From Paracoccus aerius (GTDB taxonomy: Bacteria; Pseudomonadota; Alphaproteobacteria; Rhodobacterales; Rhodobacteraceae): a DNA stretch of 64,000 bases. Positions 39,134 to 48,870 of this stretch are shown one piece after another. Location: assembly GCF_014656455.1 (NCBI RefSeq), contig NZ_BNCL01000010.1, forward strand, positions 1 through 64,000, given 5' to 3'. The notes under the pieces were generated by a model. That model searched no databases and was not told the DNA's origin. It saw only the letters and a list, made by a program, of their open reading frames with translations. Every line of letters starts with the position of its first letter. Within the stretch, counting starts at the first letter, position 1. Both the position numbers and the translations under genes were made by a program.

Positions 39134-39137
<4 letters not shown>
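38442..39137 (+). CDS. DUF484 family protein
   Basis: The 231-residue protein has the DUF484 layout: an N-terminal [21 protein letters not shown], then [20 protein letters not shown] coiled segment and a GAF-like C-terminal domain ending [20 protein letters not shown]. The function is not established, but DUF484 genes are regularly found just before xerC, as here, where the stop overlaps the xerC ATG by four bases. It may serve chromosome dimer resolution or simply share the transcript. Confidence 0.9.
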
Positions 39138-40078
<941 letters not shown>

Positions 40079-40135
40079 GGGCGAACCCCGGCCCGCCCTG
40101 CCGCGTTCAGCGTCCAGCTTCAGAAGGATGACACC

Positions 40136-40711
40136 ATGACCACACATGCGATCTTCAACCGGCCGATGGACGGCCCCGTGCCCCAGGGTCTTGACCAGGC
40201 GATCTTCGGCATGGGCTGCTATTGGGGCGTCGAACGGCTGTTCTGGCAGCAGAACGGCGTCTGGCTGACCCAGGTGGGCTTCGCGGGCGGCACAGTCGAG
40301 AACCCCAGCTATGACCAGGTCAAGACCGGGACCACCGGCCATGCCGAGGTCGTGCATGTCGTCTTCGACAGTTCCAAGATCAGCTACGACCACCTGCTGC
40401 AACTGTTCTGGGAAAACCACGACCCGACCCAGGGCGACCGGCAGGGGGGCGACGTGGGCCACCAATATCGTAGCCTGATCATGACCTTCAACGACAGCCA
40501 GCGGGCGGCCGCCGAGGCGTCGAAGATCGACTATGACAACCGCCTGGCCGTGGCGGGCTTTGGCAAGATCACCACGCAGATCGTCGATGCCGGCCGCTTC
40601 TGGCCCGCGCACGAGGCGCACCAGCAGTATCTGGAAAAGAACCCCGACGGCTATTGTGGCCTCCAAGGCACGGGGGTAGAGGCAAGCCTGCCCAACCCGG
40701 ATCCGATCTGA
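40136..40711 (+). CDS. msrA: Peptide-methionine (S)-S-oxide reductase
   Basis: MsrA repairs oxidised methionine. The 191-residue protein has the catalytic motif FGMGCYWGVERLFW with the reactive Cys, GGTVENPSYDQVKTGTTGHAEVVHV, FWENHDPTQGDRQGGDVGHQYRS and a C-terminal GLQGTG. The GCYWG form, instead of the common GCFWG, is a recognised variant. Its stop overlaps the prmA start as TGATG. Confidence 0.95.
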   Translation: MTTHAIFNRPMDGPVPQGLDQAIFGMGCYWGVERLFWQQNGVWLTQVGFAGGTVENPSYDQVKTGTTGHAEVVHVVFDSSKISYDHLLQLFWENHDPTQGDRQGGDVGHQYRSLIMTFNDSQRAAAEASKIDYDNRLAVAGFGKITTQIVDAGRFWPAHEAHQQYLEKNPDGYCGLQGTGVEASLPNPDPI

Positions 40712-41583
40712 TGACCACCTTTTCCGCGCTGACCCATGTCCAAGGCCGTCAGGCCGCCGAAGCCCTGGCCGAGGCTTGCGAGGATCTGGAGCCCGAGCCC
40801 GTCGGCACCGGCGTCTTCGAGATCGAGGACGGCTCGGACCGCTGGGAGGTGGGTGCCTATTTCACCGAGGCCCCCGACGACATCGCCCTTGCGCTTCTGG
40901 CGGCAGCCTTCGGCGCCAATCCCTTTGCGGTGTCCGAACTGCCCGACGTGGACTGGGTCGCCCATGTGAAGCGCGAACTGACCCCGGTCCGGGCAGGCCG
41001 CTTCTTCGTCCACGGCAGCCATGATGCCGACAACGTGCCCGAGGGGGTCGAGGCCCTGTGGATCGAGGCTGCGATGGCCTTTGGCACCGGGCACCACAAC
41101 ACAACCAAGGGCTGCCTCGAGGCGCTTGACCGGCTGGAAACGCAGGGCTTCCAGCCCCGCCGCATTGTGGACATAGGCTGCGGCACCGCCGTTCTGGCCA
41201 TGGCGGCGGCACGGCTGTGGCCGGTCACGGTCCTGGCCAGCGACATCGACGCCGTGGCAGTGGACACCGCGGCGGCCAATGTGATCGCCAATGGGCTGGA
41301 CGGCCGGGTGATCTGCATCGAGGCCGCAGGCTTCGGCCACCAGATGCTTGAAGACAACGCCCCCTATGACCTGGTGCTGGCCAATATCCTGAAACAGCCG
41401 CTGATCGACCTGGCCCCGCAGATGGCATCGGTGGTCGCCCCGAAGGGCAAGATCATCCTGTCCGGGATCCTTGTCACGCAGGCGGACGAGGTCGTGAAAA
41501 CCTATGGAATGCACGGCTTTGCGCTGGACCAGAGGGACGATCTGGGCGACTGGTCGGCGCTGACCCTGACGCGCCAGGGCTGA
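40711..41583 (+). CDS. prmA: Ribosomal protein L11 methyltransferase
   Basis: PrmA trimethylates lysines and the N terminus of L11 using SAM. The 290-residue protein has an N-terminal L11-recognition domain and a Rossmann methyltransferase domain with AMAFGTGHHNTTKGCLEAL, VDIGCGTAVLAMAAARL (SAM-binding) and DLVLANILKQPLIDLAP (NxL substrate motif). The start at 40711 is set by overlap with the msrA stop; the frame opens slightly earlier inside msrA. Confidence 0.94.
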   Translation: MTTFSALTHVQGRQAAEALAEACEDLEPEPVGTGVFEIEDGSDRWEVGAYFTEAPDDIALALLAAAFGANPFAVSELPDVDWVAHVKRELTPVRAGRFFVHGSHDADNVPEGVEALWIEAAMAFGTGHHNTTKGCLEALDRLETQGFQPRRIVDIGCGTAVLAMAAARLWPVTVLASDIDAVAVDTAAANVIANGLDGRVICIEAAGFGHQMLEDNAPYDLVLANILKQPLIDLAPQMASVVAPKGKIILSGILVTQADEVVKTYGMHGFALDQRDDLGDWSALTLTRQG

Positions 41584-41598
41584 TTGCAAAGGGCAGGC

Positions 41599-41627
41599 TT
41601 GAAAAACCGCCCGGAATCGGCTATCTA
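41599..41627 (+). promoter_or_regulatory. Sigma-70-type promoter of the cold-shock gene
   Basis: TTGAAA (41599-41604), a 17-base spacer and TATCTA (41622-41627) make a near-consensus promoter. Transcription from about 41634 would give a leader of about 113 bases, long enough for the thermo-responsive leader structures known for cspA-type mRNAs. Confidence 0.65.
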
Positions 41628-41746
41628 GGGTTGGCTGATGTTCTTCCTTCGACCTTCTGTCTGCTTTACGGCTTCAGATGTTCTTGCGACGACTGGGCCA
41701 CGCCATCGCAATCTCGCGGGTGGCATACATGACAGGAGATCTCACG

Positions 41747-41953
41747 ATGGCCAATGGCACCGTGAAATGGTTCAACGCAACCAAAGGCTTCGGCTTCATC
41801 CAGCCGGAACATGGCACGAAGGACGTGTTTCTTCACATTTCGGCCGTGGAACGCGCCGGCCTCCGCGAAATCAAGGACGGCCAGGCCGTGACCTTTGACG
41901 TGGAACGCGGCCGCGACGGCCGTGAATCGGCGACCAACCTCGCCCTGGCCTAA
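41747..41953 (+). CDS. Cold-shock protein (CspA family)
   Basis: The 68-residue protein is a single cold-shock domain with RNP1 KGFGFIQ and RNP2 VFLHIS, starting MANGTVKWFNATKG. It binds single-stranded RNA or DNA as an RNA chaperone. ACAGGAGATCTCACG precedes the ATG. Whether it is cold-induced or constitutive cannot be told, although the long leader suggests post-transcriptional control. Confidence 0.96.
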   Translation: MANGTVKWFNATKGFGFIQPEHGTKDVFLHISAVERAGLREIKDGQAVTFDVERGRDGRESATNLALA

Positions 41954-41971
41954 GCGCCTTCCAAACGACTT

Positions 41972-42002
41972 GGGGTGGCGGCAATGGTCGCCTCCCCCTT
42001 TC
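41972..42002 (+). terminator. Terminator after the cold-shock gene
   Basis: GGGGTGGCG and CGCCTCCCC pair with one T-T mismatch around a short loop and are followed by CTTTCC, about 20 bases after the stop. Confidence 0.6.
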
Positions 42003-42057
42003 CTGATTTCCAGACGCCCTTGGCGCGGGATCGGATGACTTCCCCGAAAGAGACAAT

Positions 42058-42309
42058 TTGATCGAGATTAGCTGGGGCCAGCTCCTGTCCTTTGTCGTTT
42101 CGCCCGACGGCGAGACGAAGACCTTCACCACCCTTGAAACCGCAGCCTATTGGCTGGAGCGCAAATGGCCGGTCGACGATGTGCAGCGTCGCCAGGCAGC
42201 ACGGATGCTGGATGCCGCCGCCCATTGCATCACCCCCGTCGGTTCCGCGCGCAAGGCCTTTTCGGCTGCCGCACGAAGCGCGGGTTTCAAGCCTCTCAAC
42301 CAGCACTGA
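42058..42309 (+). CDS. DUF982 family protein
   Basis: The 83-residue protein matches the small DUF982 family common in Rhizobiales and Rhodobacterales: an N-terminal strand pair (FVVSPDGETKTFTTLETAAYWL), WPVDD, then a helical part ending VGSARKAFSAAARSAGF. Function is unknown. The only in-frame start is TTG at 42058 with GAAAGAGA upstream. A terminator follows, so it is probably a single-gene transcript. Confidence 0.82.
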   Translation: MIEISWGQLLSFVVSPDGETKTFTTLETAAYWLERKWPVDDVQRRQAARMLDAAAHCITPVGSARKAFSAAARSAGFKPLNQH

Positions 42310-42320
42310 CCGGACAAGAA

Positions 42321-42360
42321 GAAACCCCCTCTGCAACCGCATTGGGGGTTCGTTCGTCTT
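42321..42360 (+). terminator. Terminator after the DUF982 gene
   Basis: AACCCCC (42323-42329) and GGGGGTT (42344-42350) form a seven-base stem with a 14-base loop, followed by CGTTCGTCTT. It also separates this gene from the convergent DUF1127 gene. Confidence 0.6.
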
Positions 42361-42380
42361 AAAACCGGGATGGCTATGGC

Positions 42381-42575
42381 TTAGAAGCCGCGCGCAATCC
42401 GCTCGATGTCGCCGCGGCACAGACCGATATCGTCCAGCTCGCGATCCGACAGGCGGCTCAGTTCACGACGGGTCACGCGGGTATCATTCCACGCGCTCAG
42501 CATCGCGAAAAGGTTTGCAACGACATTGCCAACGCCCCCAACAGCATAGCCGCGGTTCATTTCAATCGTCGACAT
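42381..42575 (-). CDS. DUF1127 family small protein
   Basis: The 64-residue protein ends with the DUF1127 (YjiS-like) domain, RRELSRLSDRELDDIGLCRGDIERIARGF. Such small Arg-rich proteins in alphaproteobacteria are stress-induced and take part in RNA turnover and phosphate or carbon signalling (known from Rhodobacter and Agrobacterium). The start at 42575 has AGGTGATGAG upstream. The open frame goes further but the upstream part is AT-richer and does not look coding. The 190 bases upstream hold its promoter; several TTG/TATA-like elements are present but none is clearly spaced. Confidence 0.9.
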   Translation of the reverse strand: MSTIEMNRGYAVGGVGNVVANLFAMLSAWNDTRVTRRELSRLSDRELDDIGLCRGDIERIARGF

Positions 42576-42767
42576 CTCATCACCTGTTTCAGAAGTGCCC
42601 GACCATCGGGCATTTGCTTCATGAACAGGGATATAGTTTGGGCAGTCAAAAAAGAGTAGCTGCGGGCAAGGCAATGCCGCCATGCAGAAATTGCAGATAA
42701 AGAATGCGTTAAGGCGGTTTTGGGGGTCGTTTTCCACCCCCGGAATGCCGCATTGCAGCATTCGGCC

Positions 42768-43487
42768 CTAGCGCCAGTCCCCCAAGGCCGCCTGCCACAG
42801 CGCAAGTGCCGCAACGGCAGCCGTATCGGCGCGCAAAATCCGCGGCCCCAGGCTGATCCGACTCACATAGGGCAGCGACGACAGCCGCCCTTGTTCCGCC
42901 TCCGAGAAACCGCCCTCGGGACCGATCAGGATTGCCCAGGGGCCGCGCGGCAGGCCCGCCAGCGTTTGGGACGGTCCGGCCATGGCCTCGTCCGCCCAAA
43001 GGATGCGGCGGGATGCGTCCCAGCCGTCCAGCAGCCGCGACATTGGCACAAGATCCGCGACCGGGGGCACGAAGGTGCCGCCGCATTGCTCGGCCGCCTC
43101 GACGGCATGGGCTTGCAGGCGGTCCTGGCGGATGCGGTCGGAATTGGTATGGTCGGTCTGCACCGGCTGGATCCGCGCCGCGCCCATCTCGGCCGCCTTT
43201 TCGACGATGAAGTCGGTGCGCGCCTTCTTGATGGGGGCGAACAGCAGCCACAGGTCGGGCGGATCGCGCTGCGGGGCCACCTGTTCCAGCACGTCCAGCG
43301 ACCCGCCGCGCTTGCTGGCCGCAACAAGACGCGCCGACCAGGCGCCGTCGCGGCCATTGAAAACCTCGATCAGATCACCAGGAGCAAGGCGCATGACCCC
43401 CGACAGGTAATGCGCCTGGTCGCCATCCAGCGGGACGGGTTGTCCCGCGCCCAGGGGGTGATCTATGAACAGCCTGATCCTTGCCAT
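42768..43487 (-). CDS. rsmE: 16S rRNA m3U1498 methyltransferase
   Basis: RsmE methylates N3 of U1498 in 16S rRNA. The 239-residue SPOUT protein has the PUA-like N terminus (HYLSGVMRLAPGDLIEVFNGRDGAW) and the knotted SAM-binding region (WAILIGPEGGFSEAE, then YVSRISLGPRILRADTAAVAAL). The start at 43487 (MARIRLFIDHP) faces ubiA. The longer frame to 43796 lies antisense to ubiA and is discarded. Confidence 0.95.
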   Translation of the reverse strand: MARIRLFIDHPLGAGQPVPLDGDQAHYLSGVMRLAPGDLIEVFNGRDGAWSARLVAASKRGGSLDVLEQVAPQRDPPDLWLLFAPIKKARTDFIVEKAAEMGAARIQPVQTDHTNSDRIRQDRLQAHAVEAAEQCGGTFVPPVADLVPMSRLLDGWDASRRILWADEAMAGPSQTLAGLPRGPWAILIGPEGGFSEAEQGRLSSLPYVSRISLGPRILRADTAAVAALALWQAALGDWR

Positions 43488-43500
43488 GGGGCCAGACGCT

Positions 43501-44439
43501 ATGCAAAGCCGGACGGAAAGACCAGACGCCGTCGTCGACGCGCCGAAGGGCAATTGGGTGGACAGCGCCGCCCCCGCGGCCTGGCGGCCCTGGCTGCGCC
43601 TGTCCCGCGCCGATCGCCCCATCGGCACCTGGCTTCTGCTGCTGCCCTGCTGGTGGGGGATCGGGCTGGCGATGATGGCCGACGCGCCCCGCTGGGTGGA
43701 CCTGTGGATTGCCGTCGCCTGCACGGTCGGCGCCCTTGTGATGCGTGGCGCGGGCTGCACCTGGAACGACATCACCGACCGCGACATCGACGACAAGGTG
43801 GCGCGGACCCGGTCCCGGCCCCTGCCCTCGGGTCAGGTGACGCTGCGGGGCGCCTATCTGTGGCTGATGGCGCAATGCCTGGTGGGACTCGTGATCCTGC
43901 TGACGTTGGATCCGGCTGCGATCTGGATGGGCGTGGCCTCGCTGGTGCTTGTGGCGATCTATCCCTTTGCCAAGCGCTTCACCTGGTGGCCGCAGGTCTT
44001 CCTGGGCCTGGCCTTCAACTGGGGGGTGATGCTGGCCTATGCAGCGCATATGGGGCGGCTGGACGCGGCGCCGGTGGTGGCCTGGGTTGCGGGCATCGCC
44101 TGGACGATCTTCTATGACACGATCTATGCCCATCAGGACGTGGAAGACGACGCCCTGATCGGCGTGAAATCCACCGCCCGCCTGTTCGGCCAAAACAGCC
44201 CCCGCATCCTGGCGGGCTTTGCTGTCCTGACGGTGGGGCTGCTGGCGGTGGCGATCTTGCTGGTGGGTCGCGATCAGTTGATGGCCTGGCTGGGGCTGGC
44301 GGGTTTTGCGGGGCATCTGGCTTGGCAGCTGAGGAATTTCCAGCCTGATCAGGGCGATGCCTGCCTTCGCCTGTTCCGGTCCAACCGCGACGCCGGGCTG
44401 ATCCTTGCGCTGTTTCTTGCCTTGGCCGGGCTGGTCTGA
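43501..44439 (+). CDS. ubiA: 4-hydroxybenzoate octaprenyltransferase
   Basis: UbiA prenylates 4-hydroxybenzoate in ubiquinone synthesis. The 312-residue membrane protein has the first Asp-rich motif AGCTWNDITDRDIDDKVARTRSRPLPSG and the second YDTIYAHQDVEDDALIGVKS, with eight to nine membrane helices. Start codons in frame are 43465, 43486 and 43501; the last avoids overlap with the divergent rsmE start and is proposed, but this leaves only 13 bases between the genes. Confidence 0.93.
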   Translation: MQSRTERPDAVVDAPKGNWVDSAAPAAWRPWLRLSRADRPIGTWLLLLPCWWGIGLAMMADAPRWVDLWIAVACTVGALVMRGAGCTWNDITDRDIDDKVARTRSRPLPSGQVTLRGAYLWLMAQCLVGLVILLTLDPAAIWMGVASLVLVAIYPFAKRFTWWPQVFLGLAFNWGVMLAYAAHMGRLDAAPVVAWVAGIAWTIFYDTIYAHQDVEDDALIGVKSTARLFGQNSPRILAGFAVLTVGLLAVAILLVGRDQLMAWLGLAGFAGHLAWQLRNFQPDQGDACLRLFRSNRDAGLILALFLALAGLV

Positions 44440-44501
44440 TTGCGCGACGCCCCCGGCATCGCTACACCGCGCCTTCAGGAAACAGCCCAAGGTCATGCCC
44501 G

Positions 44502-46679
44502 ATGGCGTCATCCCGCAGGCGGCTTGCCTCGCCCTTCGCAACGATTCTGGCCCTGTCGCTGGCTGGCGGGGCCTGCTGGTTCGGCGCCGAATCCGCCGCC
44601 CGCTATCTCGAGGATCGGTCGCGCCAGGATGTCGAGCAGGCCTTGTCGGACCAGGATTGGGTCCGGGTCACGACCGACGGCCTGCAGGTCCGCCTGACCG
44701 GCACTGCGCCCTCGGAACTTGACCGCTTTCGCGCCATGACCCTGGCGGGCGGCGCGGTCGATCCGGCCCGCGTGGTGGATGGCATGACCGTCGCCTCGGC
44801 CGAGGAAATGGCCCCGCCCGACTTCAAGATCGAACTGCTGCGCAACGACCAGGGGATCTCGCTGATCGGCCTTGTTCCAGCCTCGACCGACCGGCGGGCA
44901 GTGCTGCGCGCGCTGCAGACCGAAACGGCCGCGCCCCAGATCACCGACCTTCTGGAAACGGCGGATTATTCCGTGCCGCAGAACTGGGACGCGGCGCTGC
45001 AATACGGGCTTCGCGCGGCGCAGTTGGCGGCGCGGGCAAAGATCTCGGTCCAGCCGGGCAGCGTCACGGTCGCCGCGATCACCGACAGCCCCGAGGAAAA
45101 GGGGCGGCTGGAAACCGACCTGCGCCGCGACCTGCCCACGGGCGTGACGCTGGTCACCGACATCTCCGCCCCCCGCCCGGTTATCGCCCCCTTCACGCTG
45201 CGCTTCGTCAAGAGCGCCGAAGCCGCCCGGTTCGATGCCTGCGCCGCCGATACCGAGGAAGGCCGGGACCGGATCGTGGCGGCCGCGCAGGCGGCTGGCA
45301 TGGCCCAGGTGCCTGCCTGCACGCTGGGCCTTGGCGCCCCCTCGCCCGACTGGTCGGTGGCGGCGGTCGCGGCGATCGAGGCCGTGGCGGAACTGGGCCA
45401 GGGCTCGGTCACGCTGTCGGATGCCGACGTGGCGCTGATCGCCCCGGCCGCAGTCGAAAGGCCCGTCTTCGATGCCGCCGTCGCGCGGCTGCAACAGGCG
45501 CTGCCGCCGGTCTTTTCGCTGCAATCGACGCTGGAACAGCCGGTCGACCAGGCGGCCTCCCAACCGGTTCAGTTCGTGGCGACCCTGTCGGAATCGCAGG
45601 GCATGACCATGCGCGGCGCCGTCAGCGACGACCGGATGGGCGAAACGGTGGACAGCCTGGCACGGGCACGCTTTCCGACGGTCCAAGCCGATCTGGCCGG
45701 CAATCCCGGCGCTCCGCAAGGCTGGACGGTGCGGGTGATCGGCGCGATCGAGGCGCTTGACCAACTGCAATCGGGCAGTGTCGAAGTCACGCCTGAACTG
45801 ATCCGGCTGACCGGCACCTCGGGCGACCTAAGCGCACCCGAGGCCGTTGCGGCAAGCCTGACCGACCGGCTGGGACCGGGCGCCCGATACGAACTGGCGA
45901 TCCGCTATGACCGCAGGCTGGATCCGTCGCTGGACCTGCCCGACGGCGCGGAATGCGTGCGTCAGTTGAACATCGTGATGTCGGAATCCGAGATCGGGTT
46001 CGAGCCGTCGAAATCCGCCATCGCGGGCGATCCGGGGCCGACGCTGGAACGGCTGGCCTCGGTCATGGCCGAATGCTCGGATTTCCAGATCGAGGCGGGC
46101 GGGCATACCGATTCGCAAGGTTCGCAGGGCTTCAACGCCGATCTGTCGCGCGGCCGGGCGCAGGCCCTTGTGGCGGCCATGGCCGAGGCCGGCATCGACG
46201 TGACCAGCATGACCGCGCGCGGATATGGCGAAAGCCAGCCCATCGCCAGCAACGAGACCGAGGAAGGCCGCGAGGAGAACCGCCGGATCGAGTTCCGGCT
46301 GCTGTCGGACCACCCGGTCCGCACCGATCCCCTGCCTGCCCCCGTCACCCTGTCGGGCGTTACCGCCCAGCCCCAGCCCGCCGATGCGGCCCAGCCCGCT
46401 GCAGCGTCAGCGGGGGACGCCGCCCCGATCGGTCCGGCCCTGCCCGAGGCCTTCGGCCCCCCTGCGCCCGCAGCGGCCGTCGCACGCCCGCAGATGTTCG
46501 GTCCCGACATGCCGCGCGCCAGCACCGGCCCCACGGCACCGGCAACCGTCGGCGCCAGCGAGGTGTTCCAGACGCTGGACGAACGCGAGGAAAACATTAG
46601 GCTGCCGGTCCAGACTCCCGGCCCGGACACGCCGCGCCCGTCACCCCGACCCGACGATGCCGCCAACCGCGCCGAATGA
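44502..46679 (+). CDS. Large OmpA-family protein
   Basis: The 725-residue protein has an N-terminal hydrophobic segment (FATILALSLAGGACWFGAESA), then about 450 residues containing several beta-alpha units that resemble BON-like repeats, and a C-terminal OmpA domain (about residues 480-600) with the peptidoglycan-binding pattern GGHTDSQGSQGFNADLSRGRAQALVAAM and GYGESQPIASNETEEGREENRRIEF. A Pro/Ala-rich tail of about 115 residues follows. It is probably anchored in the inner membrane and binds peptidoglycan. The role is unknown. AAGGTC lies upstream of the ATG. Confidence 0.85.
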   Translation: MASSRRRLASPFATILALSLAGGACWFGAESAARYLEDRSRQDVEQALSDQDWVRVTTDGLQVRLTGTAPSELDRFRAMTLAGGAVDPARVVDGMTVASAEEMAPPDFKIELLRNDQGISLIGLVPASTDRRAVLRALQTETAAPQITDLLETADYSVPQNWDAALQYGLRAAQLAARAKISVQPGSVTVAAITDSPEEKGRLETDLRRDLPTGVTLVTDISAPRPVIAPFTLRFVKSAEAARFDACAADTEEGRDRIVAAAQAAGMAQVPACTLGLGAPSPDWSVAAVAAIEAVAELGQGSVTLSDADVALIAPAAVERPVFDAAVARLQQALPPVFSLQSTLEQPVDQAASQPVQFVATLSESQGMTMRGAVSDDRMGETVDSLARARFPTVQADLAGNPGAPQGWTVRVIGAIEALDQLQSGSVEVTPELIRLTGTSGDLSAPEAVAASLTDRLGPGARYELAIRYDRRLDPSLDLPDGAECVRQLNIVMSESEIGFEPSKSAIAGDPGPTLERLASVMAECSDFQIEAGGHTDSQGSQGFNADLSRGRAQALVAAMAEAGIDVTSMTARGYGESQPIASNETEEGREENRRIEFRLLSDHPVRTDPLPAPVTLSGVTAQPQPADAAQPAAASAGDAAPIGPALPEAFGPPAPAAAVARPQMFGPDMPRASTGPTAPATVGASEVFQTLDEREENIRLPVQTPGPDTPRPSPRPDDAANRAE

Positions 46680-46700
46680 CACCAGCATGAACCGGACCGC

Positions 46701-47009
46701 ATGAACCGCACGGAATTCGTCACCATCACCACGATCATCCTGTTCGGAGTCTTCGTGCTGGGCTGGTTCGCAAGCTGGCTGATCGGCCGCCTGACGCGGC
46801 CCAGCCAGGCGGACTTGGCGGACATTCAGGACAAGCTGCGGCAGGTGGAACGGGAACGCGACAAGGCCATCGCCTTGCTGACGGAACGGGAAACTCGTCT
46901 GTCCACGACCCAGGCGGAACTGGACAGCGCCATCGAAGGCTTGCGCGAAAGCCGGACCGAGATCGAGGAGCTGCGCGACTATATCGAACGCAGGCTGTCG
47001 CGCCGATAG
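46701..47009 (+). CDS. Small membrane protein with coiled coil
   Basis: I do not recognise a named family. The 102-residue protein has one membrane helix (FVTITTIILFGVFVLGWFASWLI) followed by a charged coiled coil (about residues 35-98, DIQDKLRQVERERDKAIALL onward), which would face the cytosol. It follows the OmpA-family gene by 21 bases and is probably cotranscribed, so the two may form a membrane-spanning pair. Confidence 0.78.
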   Translation: MNRTEFVTITTIILFGVFVLGWFASWLIGRLTRPSQADLADIQDKLRQVERERDKAIALLTERETRLSTTQAELDSAIEGLRESRTEIEELRDYIERRLSRR

Positions 47010-47014
47010 GGTCC

Positions 47015-47057
47015 GCGCCTGCACCCACCATCAACGCAGGTGTGGTGGTGCAGGCGC
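47015..47057. terminator. Long hairpin between convergent genes
   Basis: GCGCCTGCACC-ACCA arms pair over 15 bases with one bulge. It sits between the coiled-coil gene and the aminotransferase gene, which converge, and may end both transcripts, although no U tract is present. Confidence 0.55.
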
Positions 47058-47067
47058 GCGCCATCCG

Positions 47068-48432
47068 TCACGCCACCTCGGCAAAGACCTTCTGCAGCGC
47101 CTTTTCCAGCTTCTCGAAGATCTCGTCCATCTGATCCTCGGTCAGGATGAAGGGCGGGCACAGCACGATGGACTGGCCCAGCGGGCGGCAGATCAGGCCC
47201 AGGTCGGTGCAGGCATTGGCGATGCGTTCGCTGACCGACAGGCTGCCGTCGAAGGGGGTCTTGGTGGCCTTGTCCTTGACCGCTTCCAGCGCCCACATGA
47301 AGCCCACGCCGCGCAGTTCCCCGATATGGTCGCTGCGCTCCATGATCGCGCGCAGCCCGGATTCCAGCCGCGGGGCGAGGCGACGCACGTTTTCCGCCAG
47401 CCCTTCGTTCATCACCACGTCGATGGCCTTCAGCGCGATGGCGCAGCCGACCGGATGCCCGGATGCGGTGAAACCATGCGGAAACTCCTCGATCTTCTCG
47501 ACGGCGGCCTGCACCCGGTCGGACAGTTCCGGCCCCAGGATCACCGCGCCCATCGGGAACAGCCCGGCGGTCAGGTTCTTTGACGAAATGATCGCGTCGG
47601 GCGTGAAGCCATAGGTCTGGCAGCCCCAGGTGTTGCCGGTGCGGCCAAAGCCCGTGATGACCTCGTCCGAGATCATCGGGATGTCGTATTTCCGCAAGAT
47701 CGGCAGCACCGCCTGGAAATAGCCCTGCGACGGCGGGATCACGCCCCCAGCCCCCTGCACGGGTTCGGCAAAGAAACCCGCAATGGTGTCGGCGCCCTCG
47801 CGCTGGATCGTATCCTCAAGCTCCTGCGCCAAGCGCGCGGTGAACTGCTCTTCGGTCTCGCCCGCCTCGCCGTATCGCCAGAAATGCGGGCAGGTCAGGT
47901 GGATGAAGCCCGGCAGCGGCAGGCCGAAGACCTCGTTATAGGGCTTGCCGGTCATGGATGCAGAAACGGCCGTCACGCCGTGATAGGCGTTCCAGCGGGT
48001 CAGGATCTTGCGGCGCTGCGGGTTGCCCTCACTGGCGTGCAGGAACCACAGCATCTTGACCATGGTGTCGTTCGCTTCCGACCCCGAGTTGGTGTAGAAC
48101 ACCTTGCCCCGTTCGAAGGGCGACACTTCGACCAGCTTTTCGGACAGCATCACGGTCTGGTCGGACAGCCGCCCGAAGAAGGCGTGATAGCCGGGAAAGC
48201 GGTCGTATTGCGCCTTCGCAGCCTCGGCCAGGCCCTTGTGGTCAAAGCCCGCGACCATGTTCCACAGGCCCGAATTGGCGTCCAGATAGCGCCGGCCGTT
48301 CACGTCGACGACATAAGGTCCCTCGCCGTGGGTCAGCACCACCGCGCCGCGATCGGCGACGCTGGGCAGGTCCGTGAAGCCGTAAAGCGAGTATTCGTCG
48401 GCGCGGGCTTCCCAGCTTTGCGGTTTGTTCAT
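47068..48432 (-). CDS. Omega-aminotransferase (class III, PLP-dependent)
   Basis: The 454-residue protein is a fold-type I class III transaminase. Marks are YLDANSGLWNMVAGFDHKGL, YTNSGSEANDTMVKMLWF, NAYHGVTAVSASMTGKPYN, MISDEVITGFGRTGNTWGC (Asp that binds the PLP nitrogen) and the Schiff-base lysine in IISSKNLTAGLFPMG. From memory the sequence is very close to the Paracoccus denitrificans omega-transaminase, which accepts amines and beta-alanine with pyruvate as acceptor. The natural substrate is uncertain. The second of two adjacent ATGs (48432) has GGAGG at the right distance. Confidence 0.93.
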   Translation of the reverse strand: MNKPQSWEARADEYSLYGFTDLPSVADRGAVVLTHGEGPYVVDVNGRRYLDANSGLWNMVAGFDHKGLAEAAKAQYDRFPGYHAFFGRLSDQTVMLSEKLVEVSPFERGKVFYTNSGSEANDTMVKMLWFLHASEGNPQRRKILTRWNAYHGVTAVSASMTGKPYNEVFGLPLPGFIHLTCPHFWRYGEAGETEEQFTARLAQELEDTIQREGADTIAGFFAEPVQGAGGVIPPSQGYFQAVLPILRKYDIPMISDEVITGFGRTGNTWGCQTYGFTPDAIISSKNLTAGLFPMGAVILGPELSDRVQAAVEKIEEFPHGFTASGHPVGCAIALKAIDVVMNEGLAENVRRLAPRLESGLRAIMERSDHIGELRGVGFMWALEAVKDKATKTPFDGSLSVSERIANACTDLGLICRPLGQSIVLCPPFILTEDQMDEIFEKLEKALQKVFAEVA

Positions 48433-48481
48433 CATGGCCTCCATCGGTTTGCCAGCAGGCTAGCCGGGCGGCTGGGGGCGT

Positions 48482-48808
48482 TCAAGGACGGCGCAGGCCG
48501 ATCTGATCCAGTTCCGCCTCGATCCCCGCCAGCGGGTCGCCCCGCCGCTGGGCCACCAGGGCGTCGAAGCGTTCGCGCAGCGCGGCTTTCTCGGCGCCCT
48601 TGCAATCGTTCCAGGGGCGGCCCTGCAAGGCCATCGCCAGGACGTAGTAGCCGATGAAATGCGGCCGCTCGCCCGCCGCCAGCAGGGCGCGATAAGCGTC
48701 ATGCGCACCGATCCGGCGCAGGGTGGCGGCGTCGGGAATGCCAGCCGCGATCAATGCCTTGGCGGTGGCAGGGCCGATATTGGTGATCGCCGTCAGGTCG
48801 CTGTCCAT
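48482..48808 (-). CDS. TfoX C-terminal-domain (helix-hairpin-helix) protein
   Basis: The 108-residue protein matches the TfoX C-terminal domain: [38 protein letters not shown] is a helix-hairpin-helix with the GxGxxxA-like turn [10 protein letters not shown]. The N-terminal TfoX domain is missing, as in many alphaproteobacterial copies. It may bind DNA; its role in competence is not shown. The start at 48808 is chosen from AGCAGGCC and the domain border. Confidence 0.82.
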   Translation of the reverse strand: MDSDLTAITNIGPATAKALIAAGIPDAATLRRIGAHDAYRALLAAGERPHFIGYYVLAMALQGRPWNDCKGAEKAALRERFDALVAQRRGDPLAGIEAELDQIGLRRP

Positions 48809-48870
48809 GGCCTGCTTTTCATTTCGCCGCCTTTGCTGTATCAGCACGCGATCCCCAAGGACAGCACGGC

